Positions 56,304-64,000 of a stretch of DNA of 64,000 nucleotides are shown here, piece by piece (position 1 is the first letter of the stretch; each line of letters begins with the position of its first letter). The translations under genes and the position numbers were made by a program. This DNA is from Nioella sp. MMSF_3534 (lineage in GTDB: Bacteria > Pseudomonadota > Alphaproteobacteria > Rhodobacterales > Rhodobacteraceae), in the NCBI RefSeq assembly GCF_030732985.1, contig NZ_JASHJX010000005.1:1-64000 (forward strand), read 5' to 3'. The notes beneath the pieces are model-generated. The model was given only the letters and a program-made list of their open reading frames with translations. It was not told the origin of the DNA and searched no databases.

Positions 56304-56684
56304 ATGTTCGGCATTCCCGGCAAACAGGCCGTGACCGTTACCGACGCCGCAGCGCGCCAGATTTCCAAACTGATGGAGTCCGGCGGATCGCAGGGCTTGC
56401 GCATCGGCGTCAAGAAGGGCGGCTGCGCGGGGATGGAATACACGATGGAGTATGTGTCCGAGATCGACCCGCTCGACGAGGTCGTGGAACAGGACGGCGC
56501 GCGGGTGATGATCGCGCCGATGGCGCAGATGTTCCTCTTCGGGACCGAGATCGACTACGAGGTGTCGCTGCTGGAATCGGGGTTCAAATTCCGCAACCCG
56601 AACGTGGCCGATGCCTGTGGCTGCGGGGAATCGATCAAGTTCAAGGATATTGACGAGCTTCAGGCCGAACAGGCCGGGAAATGA
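56304..56684 (+). CDS. HesB/IscA-family Fe-S assembly protein
   Basis: The 126-residue product is an A-type Fe-S carrier. Ligand cysteines are C41 (KKGGCAGMEY) and the pair C105 and C107 in ACGCGES. The N-terminal VTVTDAAARQI is typical. It lies two genes from the SufT-like gene. Its stop overlaps the TfoX-N gene start by 4 bp. Confidence 0.95.
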   Translation: MFGIPGKQAVTVTDAAARQISKLMESGGSQGLRIGVKKGGCAGMEYTMEYVSEIDPLDEVVEQDGARVMIAPMAQMFLFGTEIDYEVSLLESGFKFRNPNVADACGCGESIKFKDIDELQAEQAGK

Positions 56685-57004
56685 GCCTGTCAGCGGAGGA
56701 GATTGCCTTCGCGAAAGAGCTGTTTTCGGACCTTGGCGAGCTGAGCACCCGGCGCATGATGGGCGGGCTGTGCCTTTATCACGAGGGCACGATCTTCGCG
56801 ATTGTCCATGGGGACGGGTCTATCTGGCTGAAAGGCGCGGGCGATTTCATTGCCGAGCTGGAGGCCGAGGGCTGCACCCGATGGACCTACACCCGCGAGG
56901 GCGGCAAGCCCACGTCGATGCCCTATTGGACCCTGCCGGACGCGGCGCTCGACGATCCGGAGATGGCCTGTGACTGGGCACGCCGGGCGCTGCGCCACCT
57001 ATAG
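56681..57004 (+). CDS. TfoX/Sxy N-terminal domain protein
   Basis: The 107-residue product has a single TfoX-N domain: LGELSTRRMMGGLCLYHEGTIFAIV (given in part) and the late SMPYWTLPDAALDDP. Such short proteins lack the C-terminal domain of competence regulator TfoX. The function in alphaproteobacteria is not known. It starts in ATGA overlap with the IscA-like gene. Confidence 0.88.
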   Translation: MSLSAEEIAFAKELFSDLGELSTRRMMGGLCLYHEGTIFAIVHGDGSIWLKGAGDFIAELEAEGCTRWTYTREGGKPTSMPYWTLPDAALDDPEMACDWARRALRHL

Positions 57005-57067
57005 CCCTTCCCGCCCCGCCTGTTTCGCGCTATCCCCTGCGAAAGCGTGATGAAGAAGGGTGTCGAT

Positions 57068-57817
57068 ATGGTCCGCAAGCTTGCCGCCGGGAACTGGAAG
57101 ATGAACGGAACGGGCGCGAGCCTTGCCGAGGCGGAGGCGCTGAAAGCCGCCCTGCCCTCTGCATCTGTCGATGTGCTGATCTGCCCGCCTGCGACGCTGC
57201 TCTCGCGCCTGTCTGACACGCTGTCGGGCAGTGCCATCGCCACGGGCGGGCAGGATTGCCATGCCGCTGTAACCGGCGCCCATACCGGCGACATCTCTGC
57301 CGGGATGCTGGCCGATGCGGGCGCGACCCATGTGATCCTCGGTCATTCCGAACGCCGCACCGATCATGGCGAAACGGACTCGGATGTCCGCGCCAAGGCC
57401 AAGGCGGCGATTGCGGCGGGCCTGACGGCGGTCATTTGCGTCGGTGAAACGCTGGCGGAACGCGAGGCCGCCAACACGCTTGCCATCATCGGCGGGCAGT
57501 TGGCGGGATCGGTCCCCGATCTGGTCAGCGCCGACCGTCTGGTGATCGCCTACGAGCCTGTCTGGGCCATCGGCACCGGGAAGGTGCCCACCCTGCACCA
57601 GATCGGCGAGGTGCATGATTTCATCCGCGCCGAACTGGAAAAGCGCTTCGGCGTCGGCGTGGGCCGCGCGGTGCCGATCCTCTATGGCGGGTCGGTCAAG
57701 GGCGCGAACGCGGCAGAGATTTTCGCGGTCAGCAACGTAAACGGCGCTTTGGTGGGCGGGGCCTCCCTGAAAGCCGCCGATTTCCTGCCAATTGTAGAAG
57801 CGCTTCAGGCCTCCTGA
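57068..57817 (+). CDS. tpiA: Triosephosphate isomerase
   Basis: TpiA interconverts dihydroxyacetone phosphate and glyceraldehyde-3-phosphate. The 249-residue product has AAGNWKMNG at residues 6-14 (catalytic lysine), HSERRT with the catalytic histidine, and [12 protein letters not shown] with the catalytic glutamate. The ATG at 57068 has AAGGG upstream. Its end overlaps the convergent P450 gene by 13 bp. Confidence 0.97.
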   Translation: MVRKLAAGNWKMNGTGASLAEAEALKAALPSASVDVLICPPATLLSRLSDTLSGSAIATGGQDCHAAVTGAHTGDISAGMLADAGATHVILGHSERRTDHGETDSDVRAKAKAAIAAGLTAVICVGETLAEREAANTLAIIGGQLAGSVPDLVSADRLVIAYEPVWAIGTGKVPTLHQIGEVHDFIRAELEKRFGVGVGRAVPILYGGSVKGANAAEIFAVSNVNGALVGGASLKAADFLPIVEALQAS

Positions 57818-59154
57818 CGGGGGGTGACACGCAGGTGAATGCCGTCCTTGGCACGCACGGTCAGGAAGGCCACCGGCACCGGGTCTTTCCCTTCGATCCG
57901 CTCGAACCGGTAGCGTTTGAGCAGCATCGACAGCAGAAGCGGGCCTTCGACCATCGCAAACCCCGCCCCCGTGCAGACGCGTGACCCGGTGGAAAACGGA
58001 ATATAGGCCTCGCGCTGGCATTTCTTGCCGTTCTCCGTGTGCCAGCGCGCGGGGTCGAACCCGTCGGGATTGTCCCAGAGCCTTTCATGCCGGTGCAAAT
58101 GCCAGGGGCTGAGGACAATCTGCGCGCCCTTGGGCACGTCGCGGTTGCGGAAACGCTCCGGGCAGGCGGCCTCGCGCACCATCATCGGCACCGGCGGGTA
58201 AAGCCGCAGCGCCTCGCGGAACACATCGCGGCTTAACTTCAGCTTGGACGTGACTGAAAAGTCAGTGTTTTCCAAAGCCCGCGCTTCCTCTGCCACCCTG
58301 TCCTGCCACTCGGGGTAAAGCGCCATCAGGTAAAGCGTCCAGGCCAGAGCCGAGGCGCTGGTCTCATGCCCCGCAAGAAAGAAGATCGCCACCTGATCGA
58401 CCATTTCGCCGGTGCTGAAGGTCTGCCCCGTCAGCGGGTCCGCCGTGGTCATGATCTTGGTGGCCAGATCATCGGGCGCGGTCCCCGCCTCGATGTCCGC
58501 CATCCGCTCTGCCGTCAGCCGCGTGATCAGCCCCCGGATCGCCTTCGCCGTTTCCCGCGTCTTGCGCCGGTGCCCGCGCGGCAGGAAGCGCGGCAGGGGC
58601 AGGAAGGCGGCGAGGTTCAGGATGGGCTGCGTGCGCTGGTAATCGCGGAACTGGGTGAAGACCTCTGCCGCCACCTCATGCTCGATGGGGATGGAAAAGA
58701 GCGTGCGGAAAATCACATCCGCCGCCGCGTGGCTCATCTGTTCCTCGACCTCCACCTCGCCCGCCACCATGCGCGCGCAGGCGGCCTCTGCTGCCGCCCA
58801 CATGGCCGGGAAGGTGTCGCGCAGCCGCCCGCCCTCGAAGGCCGGGTCGATGATCCGGCGTTGCCGCTTCCACGTCTCGCCATTGGTCAGGAAGACCGAG
58901 TCGCCAAGCAGCGGGCGCAGCCCCTCGCCGATCCGGTCGGATTTGGGGAAATCATCGGGGCGGGTTTTCAGGACCAGATCCAGCAGCGCAGGTTCATTCA
59001 CCATGAAGCTGCGGAAAAACGGCGTCTTGAACTCCGCCATCCAGGCCCGGTAGAGCCGCGCGGGCTGCGCCGACAGGATGTCCTGCCGGAATAACCGCAT
59101 ATAGCGCCAGAGAGAGACCCGGTCAGGCCGTGATTTGGGCTTGGGCGGGATCAT
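57805..59154 (-). CDS. Cytochrome P450
   Basis: The 449-residue product is a soluble bacterial P450. AGHET at 261-265 is the oxygen-binding I-helix motif; EALR (E314-R317) is the ExxR pair; the haem ligand is C394 in [14 protein letters not shown]. There is no N-terminal membrane anchor. The substrate is unknown. Its ATG overlaps the stop of the upstream hydrolase gene as ATGA, so the two form a coupled operon. Confidence 0.94.
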   Translation of the reverse strand: MIPPKPKSRPDRVSLWRYMRLFRQDILSAQPARLYRAWMAEFKTPFFRSFMVNEPALLDLVLKTRPDDFPKSDRIGEGLRPLLGDSVFLTNGETWKRQRRIIDPAFEGGRLRDTFPAMWAAAEAACARMVAGEVEVEEQMSHAAADVIFRTLFSIPIEHEVAAEVFTQFRDYQRTQPILNLAAFLPLPRFLPRGHRRKTRETAKAIRGLITRLTAERMADIEAGTAPDDLATKIMTTADPLTGQTFSTGEMVDQVAIFFLAGHETSASALAWTLYLMALYPEWQDRVAEEARALENTDFSVTSKLKLSRDVFREALRLYPPVPMMVREAACPERFRNRDVPKGAQIVLSPWHLHRHERLWDNPDGFDPARWHTENGKKCQREAYIPFSTGSRVCTGAGFAMVEGPLLLSMLLKRYRFERIEGKDPVPVAFLTVRAKDGIHLRVTPRQEA

Positions 59155-60419
59155 GCCAGCCCCCGGTGTCGGTTGACCGGCTTGGAAATGCGCCCCGGTG
59201 AGGGCGCGCGGCCCGCGTAGCGGGTGGCCAGTGTCAAAGGCCCGGCGGTGATCTGGAAATAGTCGTAATCGCCGGGCCGGTCGAAGGCATTGAGATACTG
59301 GAAGTGCAGTTCGAACAGCTGCCATTTCAGGGCCTTCTGCCGCTCGGGGCTGAGGGTCTGCGTAAACGCCGCCGAAATGACCAGCGGCCAACGCTGCCCC
59401 TCTGGCGCGATCCCCGTCACTGCCACCGGATCACACAGCGCGAAGGAACAGCCATCGCCCGGCGCGGTCACGTCGAGCCAGGTGATCTCCTCTCGCGTGG
59501 ACAGAAACGCCAGATCCGCCCGCAACCGCCCCGCCTTTGGCAGGAACGAGACCATCGGCACCACATGGCCAAGCGTCAGCAGCGCCAGTTTCGGGCCGTT
59601 TTCAGGCACCCTGCCCGCCCGGATCACATCGGCCAGCAGGGACACCGCCATATAGGCGCCCGAGGAATGGCCGACGACCAGAACCTCCTCCACATCTTCG
59701 GCCAGCGCCCCGGCGATCCGATCCGCGAACTCCCGCATCCGCGCTTCCTGAGCGGGGGGATAGGCCCCGCCGTGGCTCGCCGAAAAGGCATAATCATGCA
59801 TCAGGTACCAGCCAAGCCAGGGGTCGCGCCGCTTGAACCAGCGCAGCACCAGCCAGGCCAAACAGGGCCACATCACCAGCGCCATGGCCGCGCGCAAAAC
59901 AAACAGGCTCTGCCCGCCGGATCGTTCCCCTTCAATCCCCCGCAGCAGTGCCTCGGACCCCGCTAGCGCGCCATATGCCAGCGCAAAGCCAAGCCCAAGG
60001 GCCAGACCCAGTTGCGCCAGCAGCAGCACCACCGGATAAAGCGCCGCGATCACCGGCCCTTTGCGTAACCGCATCAGCCGGAAGAGAGCACCCGATCCGA
60101 TATAGGCCCAGGCCGTTTTCACAAGCTGCCAGTAGGTCGCGGCAATCCCGTGGCCCATGCTGTCCTTGACGATATCGGCCCAGACCAGCACCTCGATATC
60201 GGCGCGCGTCCGGTCGCCGCGACTCTCCGTCTCCACCGACCAGCCGTAATAGCCCTTGGTCCGCTGCGGCCCCATCCTCAGGGCATATCCGGAAATGTCC
60301 GCCTGTTCCTCGCCCCCGCGCCGATACCGTTCACGATATTTGCGCGCCGGGACCGGGTCGAAGCCGGGAATATAGAGAACCCGCCGGGTCCTGACCTCTT
60401 GGCTCTGTGCCTCACTCAT
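59151..60419 (-). CDS. Membrane-embedded alpha/beta-hydrolase-like protein
   Basis: The 422-residue product carries VLYIPGFDP near residues 14-22, as in alpha/beta-hydrolase first strands, and GHSSG at 250-254, with a candidate nucleophile S252. Between them, two membrane helices (about 122-150 and 172-194) are inserted. A WPLVISAAF-like C-terminal part and FQYLNAFDRPGDYDYF follow. The family is not named. Coupling to the P450 suggests a lipid or hydrophobic substrate. Confidence 0.75.
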   Translation of the reverse strand: MSEAQSQEVRTRRVLYIPGFDPVPARKYRERYRRGGEEQADISGYALRMGPQRTKGYYGWSVETESRGDRTRADIEVLVWADIVKDSMGHGIAATYWQLVKTAWAYIGSGALFRLMRLRKGPVIAALYPVVLLLAQLGLALGLGFALAYGALAGSEALLRGIEGERSGGQSLFVLRAAMALVMWPCLAWLVLRWFKRRDPWLGWYLMHDYAFSASHGGAYPPAQEARMREFADRIAGALAEDVEEVLVVGHSSGAYMAVSLLADVIRAGRVPENGPKLALLTLGHVVPMVSFLPKAGRLRADLAFLSTREEITWLDVTAPGDGCSFALCDPVAVTGIAPEGQRWPLVISAAFTQTLSPERQKALKWQLFELHFQYLNAFDRPGDYDYFQITAGPLTLATRYAGRAPSPGRISKPVNRHRGLA

Positions 60420-60484
60420 CACTCTACTCTGCACCGGCTTTCCGGCACAGCATACAGGGAAATTCAGGCAAGGCTAAGGCCCGA

Positions 60485-61234
60485 TCAGCCCAATTCGCCA
60501 AGCGCCGGGAAGGTTTCGAGGATCCAGAAGGACAGCGTCGTAAACGCGCCGGTCAGCAGCATCAGCCCCACGGCAATCAGCAACAGGCCCATGATCCGCT
60601 CGATCAGTTTCATATGGCGCTTGAGCCGCGTCATCAGCCCCATGGCGCGTTCGATGAACATCGCCGCCAGCAAAAACGGCACCCCAAGCCCGAGCGCATA
60701 GACCGCCAGCAGCGTCGTGCCGCGTGCGACGGACGATTCCACCGCCGCAAGGCCCAGGATCGCGCCCAGTTGCGGCCCGATGCACGGAGTCCAGCCAAAG
60801 GCGAAGGCGAGCCCGAGCACATAGGCCCCAAGGGCCGAGCCCCCCCGGTCGCCCGCATCCATCCGCGCATCCCGGTCGAGGATCGAAATGCGGAAGACGC
60901 CCAGGAAATGCAGACCGAAGATGATCACGACCGCCCCGGCAATCTTCGCCAGAAGATCCTGATTTTGCAAAAAGAACTGCCCGAAGATCGAGGCGGTGAA
61001 ACCCAGGAATACGAACACCGTCGACAGCCCCAGCACGAAAAACGCCGCCGCCAGAACCGCCCGTCTGCGGCCCGTGCCTTCCTGCATCTCGTTCATGCTG
61101 ATCCCGCCCATATAGGCGAGGTAAGGCGGCACAATCGGCAGCACGCAGGGGCTGAGGAAACTCAACACCCCCGCTGTCAGGGCCACCAGCATCGCGGGCA
61201 GCAGCCCCGCATCGAAAAGATCAATTCCGAACAT
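60485..61234 (-). CDS. ccdA: Cytochrome c biogenesis protein CcdA
   Basis: CcdA carries reducing power across the inner membrane to periplasmic thiol partners. The 249-residue product has about six membrane helices with the two redox cysteines C30 (LSPCVLPIVPPYLAY) and C151 (GWTPCIGPQ). The ATG at 61234 has AGGAAGGGG upstream. It is divergent from tusA. The partner thioredoxin-like gene is not in the window. Confidence 0.92.
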   Translation of the reverse strand: MFGIDLFDAGLLPAMLVALTAGVLSFLSPCVLPIVPPYLAYMGGISMNEMQEGTGRRRAVLAAAFFVLGLSTVFVFLGFTASIFGQFFLQNQDLLAKIAGAVVIIFGLHFLGVFRISILDRDARMDAGDRGGSALGAYVLGLAFAFGWTPCIGPQLGAILGLAAVESSVARGTTLLAVYALGLGVPFLLAAMFIERAMGLMTRLKRHMKLIERIMGLLLIAVGLMLLTGAFTTLSFWILETFPALGELG

Positions 61235-61328
61235 GTCCCCTTCCTGCCGCGCCGCAGGGAAAAAGACCAGCCCAAGCGATCTCACATTCCCGTGGACAAA
61301 AGCCGCAGCCCTGCGTTAGGCGCAGGAC

Positions 61329-61556
61329 ATGACACCGGATCACGATATCGACGCGCTCGGCCTGCTCTGCCCCCTGCCCGTCCTGCGCCTGCGCAAGGTG
61401 CTGCTGGCCGCCCGGCCAGGCGCGGTGATCCGCATCCTTGCCGACGATCCGGTGGCACGGATCGACATCCCGCATTTCTGCGCAGAACAGGGCGTGGAAT
61501 TGTTGAAGACCGAGGACATGGATCAGGGCACCGCTTTCACGATCCGCGCAGCCTGA
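61329..61556 (+). CDS. TusA-family sulfurtransferase
   Basis: The 75-residue product has the TusA motif LGLLCPLPVLRLRK with the sulfur-carrying C14. Such proteins relay persulfide sulfur in thiouridine synthesis or other sulfur pathways. It is divergent from ccdA. Confidence 0.93.
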   Translation: MTPDHDIDALGLLCPLPVLRLRKVLLAARPGAVIRILADDPVARIDIPHFCAEQGVELLKTEDMDQGTAFTIRAA

Positions 61557-61560
61557 CCCC

Positions 61561-61581
61561 TTCTTCTTGGTCCAAATACTC
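61561..61581 (-). repeat. Diverged copy of the dispersed intergenic repeat
   Basis: Plus-strand TTCTTCTTGGTCCAAATACT resembles the reverse complement of the repeat core with several changes. It begins four bases after the tusA stop, in the same orientation relative to the upstream gene as the copies next to edd and at 25475. Confidence 0.4.
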
Positions 61582-61678
61582 AAATCCCGACCGTGCAATC
61601 CGGCCGGACGCCCACGTTTGGCGTCGCCTTCCCACGGGCGGGAACAGAGCGGCGCGGCAGCGCCTCCGCTTGATCACC

Positions 61679-64000
61679 TCACTCCGCCGCCGTCGCCATC
61701 GGGCTGCCCCCGGCGCGGAACGCCTGCAACAGTTCTTCCCGGCGACGGCTTGCGGCCTCGGCATTTGCCTCTTTCACCGGGCCGAAGCCCCGGATCTGAC
61801 GCGGCAGAGAGGCGATTTCCACCGCGATATCAATTGTTTCCGGGGTGATCTTCGTGCAGATTTCCGCCATGTCCGCCTCGTATTGACGGATCAGATCACG
61901 TTCCATCCGGCGTTCGGCGGTATAGCCGAAGACATCGAGCGGGGTGCCGCGCAGCTTGCGCAGTTTGGCGAGCAGCTTGAAGCCGCGCCCCATCCAGGCC
62001 CCGAATTGTCGTTTGCGCGGGCGGCCAGCGGCATCCTTGCCCGGCAGCATCGGCGGCGCGAGGTGATAGCTGAGCTTCAGATCGCCTTCAAAAACCTCCC
62101 GCGCCTTCGCTTCGGTCTCCAGATGGAGCCGTGCAACCTCGTATTCATCCTTGTAGGCCAGCAGCTTATGATATCCGATTGCGACAGCCTCCTTCAGCGC
62201 CGCATCCTCCACGCCGTCCACCAGCTTGCGATACCGCTTGGCCAGCCGCTTGCCCTGATAGTCCACCAGATGCGCCGCGCGGAAGGCGATGCGGTCCTCC
62301 AGCGATTTCGGCATCTCGACCACATCGCCGCCGATCTTCGCCGCCTCCTCGGGGTGCAGCACCGCCCACCGGCCCAGTTCGAAGGCCTGCTTGTTGCGTT
62401 CCACCGCCGCGCCATTCAGCTCGATCGCGCCCAGAATGGCCTCGTGGCTCAGCGGCACCAGACCGTTCTGCCAGGCGGCACCGAGCACCATCATGTTGGA
62501 GAAGATGGAATCGCCCATCAGCCGGCGCGCGAGGTCCGAGGCATCGAACAGCGCCAGACCCTCCCCCAGACGTGCTTGAAGGGCGATCTCCAAGTCATTC
62601 ACGGGAATACGGAATTCCGTATCGCGGGTGAAAGCGCCGGTGATGATTTCATGGCTGTTGACCACAGCCTTGGTGCGGCCCGTCGTCATCAGGCCGAGCG
62701 TCTTGGCCCCTGCGCTGACCACCAGATCGCCGCCGATCACCGCATCGGCCTCGCCCACGGCGACGCGGATCGCGCTGATATCCTCGGGTTGTTCCGCAAG
62801 GCGCAGGTGGATATGCACCGCGCCGCCCTTCTGCGCGAGCCCCGCCATCTCGATCATCCCCGCGCCCTTGCCATCAAGCTGCGCGGCCTGCGCCAGAACC
62901 GCGCCTACGGTCACAACGCCGGTGCCGCCGACGCCGGTGATCACCACGTTATGGGTGCCGTTGATGGCGGGCAGGTCGGGCGCGGGCAGATGGCCCACAT
63001 CGACGCTGGCCGAGGCCTCCTTGCGGATCTTGCCACCCTCGACGGTCACGAAACTGGGGCAGAAGCCCTTGAGGCAGGAGAAATCCTTGTTGCAGCTCGA
63101 CTGATCAATCGCCCGCTTGCGGCCAAGTTCGGTTTCCACCGGCACGATGGACACGCAGTTCGACTGCACCCCGCAATCGCCGCAGCCTTCACAGACATCG
63201 GTGTTGATGAAGACGCGGCGATCGGGATCGGGGAAGGTGCCGCGCTTGCGACGGCGGCGTTTTTCGGCGGCGCAGGTCTGCACGTAGATGATGGCAGAGA
63301 CGCCCTCGATGTCCTGAAACTTCTCCTGTACGGTCATCAGGTCGTCGCGTTCATGGCGTTCGACGTCGCGCGGAAAGGCTGAAAACTCAATCTCTTCCTT
63401 GGGGTCGTAGATGAGCGCGATGTGTTTCACGCCCATGGCGCGGATTTCATGGGCGATGCGCGCCGGGTCCAGATCGCCCTCGTTGTGCTGGCCGCCGGTC
63501 ATGGCGACGGCATCGTTGAAGAGGATCTTGTAGGTGATGTTGGTGCCCGCCGCGATGGCCGCGCGGATGGCCAGAATGCCCGAGTGGTTGTAGGTGCCCT
63601 CGCCCAGGTTCTGGAAGATGTGCTTGCGGGTGGAAAACGGCGCCTCGCCGGCCCAGTTTGCCCCTTCCGCGCCCATATGGGTAAAGGCCTCGGTGTTGCG
63701 GTCCATCCATTTGGCCATGAAGTGACAGCCGATGCCCGCGCCCCCGCGCGCGCCTTCGGGCACCTTGGTGGAGGTATTGTGCGGGCAGCCCGAGCAGAAC
63801 CAGGGCAGCCGCGTCGCCAGATCCTGCGCATTGTCGGCGCGCATGGCGTCGGTCACCTGCTGAATGCCTGCGCGGATGCGGTCGGTGGCGCGGCCCTCGT
63901 CGATCAGGATATTGCCGAGCTTCACCGCGATATCATTGGGGTCGAGCGCGTAATGGGTCGGGAACAGGACCTCGCCCTTGCCACCCTTGTAGCCATAGAC
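61679..64000 (-). CDS. Indolepyruvate ferredoxin oxidoreductase, 3' part
   Basis: This fused enzyme decarboxylates indolepyruvate and related 2-oxo acids to acyl-CoA, with ferredoxin as acceptor. The frame stays open at the right edge, so only the last 773 residues are seen. They contain the thiamine-binding region (GGQHNEGDLDPARI), a ferredoxin-like segment with CEGCGDCG and SCLKGFC, and the C-terminal gamma-type domain (GVGGTGVVTVG near residue 370). An apparent GTG start at 63923-63925 is internal. Gene fusion of the subunits is typical of alphaproteobacteria. Confidence 0.93.
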   Translation of the reverse strand, partial: VYGYKGGKGEVLFPTHYALDPNDIAVKLGNILIDEGRATDRIRAGIQQVTDAMRADNAQDLATRLPWFCSGCPHNTSTKVPEGARGGAGIGCHFMAKWMDRNTEAFTHMGAEGANWAGEAPFSTRKHIFQNLGEGTYNHSGILAIRAAIAAGTNITYKILFNDAVAMTGGQHNEGDLDPARIAHEIRAMGVKHIALIYDPKEEIEFSAFPRDVERHERDDLMTVQEKFQDIEGVSAIIYVQTCAAEKRRRRKRGTFPDPDRRVFINTDVCEGCGDCGVQSNCVSIVPVETELGRKRAIDQSSCNKDFSCLKGFCPSFVTVEGGKIRKEASASVDVGHLPAPDLPAINGTHNVVITGVGGTGVVTVGAVLAQAAQLDGKGAGMIEMAGLAQKGGAVHIHLRLAEQPEDISAIRVAVGEADAVIGGDLVVSAGAKTLGLMTTGRTKAVVNSHEIITGAFTRDTEFRIPVNDLEIALQARLGEGLALFDASDLARRLMGDSIFSNMMVLGAAWQNGLVPLSHEAILGAIELNGAAVERNKQAFELGRWAVLHPEEAAKIGGDVVEMPKSLEDRIAFRAAHLVDYQGKRLAKRYRKLVDGVEDAALKEAVAIGYHKLLAYKDEYEVARLHLETEAKAREVFEGDLKLSYHLAPPMLPGKDAAGRPRKRQFGAWMGRGFKLLAKLRKLRGTPLDVFGYTAERRMERDLIRQYEADMAEICTKITPETIDIAVEIASLPRQIRGFGPVKEANAEAASRRREELLQAFRAGGSPMATAAE

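Noticed and set aside
60407-63382. 991-codon plus-strand open frame
   Set aside because: It runs antisense to ccdA and the indolepyruvate oxidoreductase, has repetitive R/H/G composition and no domain; an artefact of GC-rich coding DNA.

Overview
The window is a gene-dense, GC-rich stretch of chromosome from an alphaproteobacterium, most likely a Rhodobacteraceae (Roseobacter-group) species. The case rests on gene content: 5-aminolevulinate synthase (C4 haem route), Entner-Doudoroff edd-eda, a RodZ-like protein, PPK2, a Flp-type prepilin-like protein, a RimB-RimK fusion, a valine-degradation cluster and a fused indolepyruvate ferredoxin oxidoreductase. No prophage, insertion sequence, rRNA operon, CRISPR array or replication origin is visible. 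Nearly all the sequence is core metabolism, with small accessory patches.

Layout. 0-7 kb: eda and edd behind a LacI-type palindrome, a secreted helical-repeat protein, then a GlcD/D-lactate-dehydrogenase-type oxidase overlapping a VIT-family membrane protein. 7-13 kb: a degenerate PhnM-like amidohydrolase, ispG, a rodZ-like gene, hemA (GTG start) and two secreted proteins of unknown function. 13-20.5 kb: an M20 dipeptidase, a MATE exporter, a pilin-like protein, ppk2 and parE. 20.5-21.6 kb: one AT-rich orphan gene directly behind parE. 22-31 kb: small membrane and secreted proteins, a thioesterase, a transporter, an ABC-F ATPase, a DUF3179 protein, paired cyclophilins, coaD and a CBS protein. 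This part also carries two arrays of 19-20-bp palindromes on a 25-bp period.

31-40.7 kb holds valine catabolism: a LysR regulator divergent from mmsA, then isobutyryl-CoA dehydrogenase, 3-hydroxyisobutyryl-CoA hydrolase and mmsB in a tightly coupled run. Between mmsA and the rest lies about 3.7 kb of unrelated small genes (a cupredoxin, a YbdK-type ligase, secreted proteins). 40.8-45.3 kb carries tRNA-Asp, a DMT transporter, a pirin, an acidic protein and two tRNA-Val genes flanking a histidine phosphatase. 45-53 kb: an HU/IHF-like protein, a polysaccharide deacetylase, lon with a heat-shock-like promoter, a polytopic membrane protein and tgt. 52.8-57.8 kb: the RimB-RimK fusion, SufT-like and IscA-like Fe-S genes around a SatD/DUF3307 pair with a double operator, a TfoX-N protein and tpiA. 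57.8-64 kb: a P450 coupled to a membrane alpha/beta hydrolase, ccdA, tusA, and the 3' two-thirds of the indolepyruvate oxidoreductase, which runs off the right edge.

Signals least explained by known genes are the tandem palindrome arrays (27453-27497 and 29890-29982), a dispersed intergenic repeat with two identical 32-bp copies (729-760 and 54365-54396), the twin operator ending two bases before the SatD-family start codon, and the AT-rich orphan behind parE. I found no convincing complete new multi-gene system.
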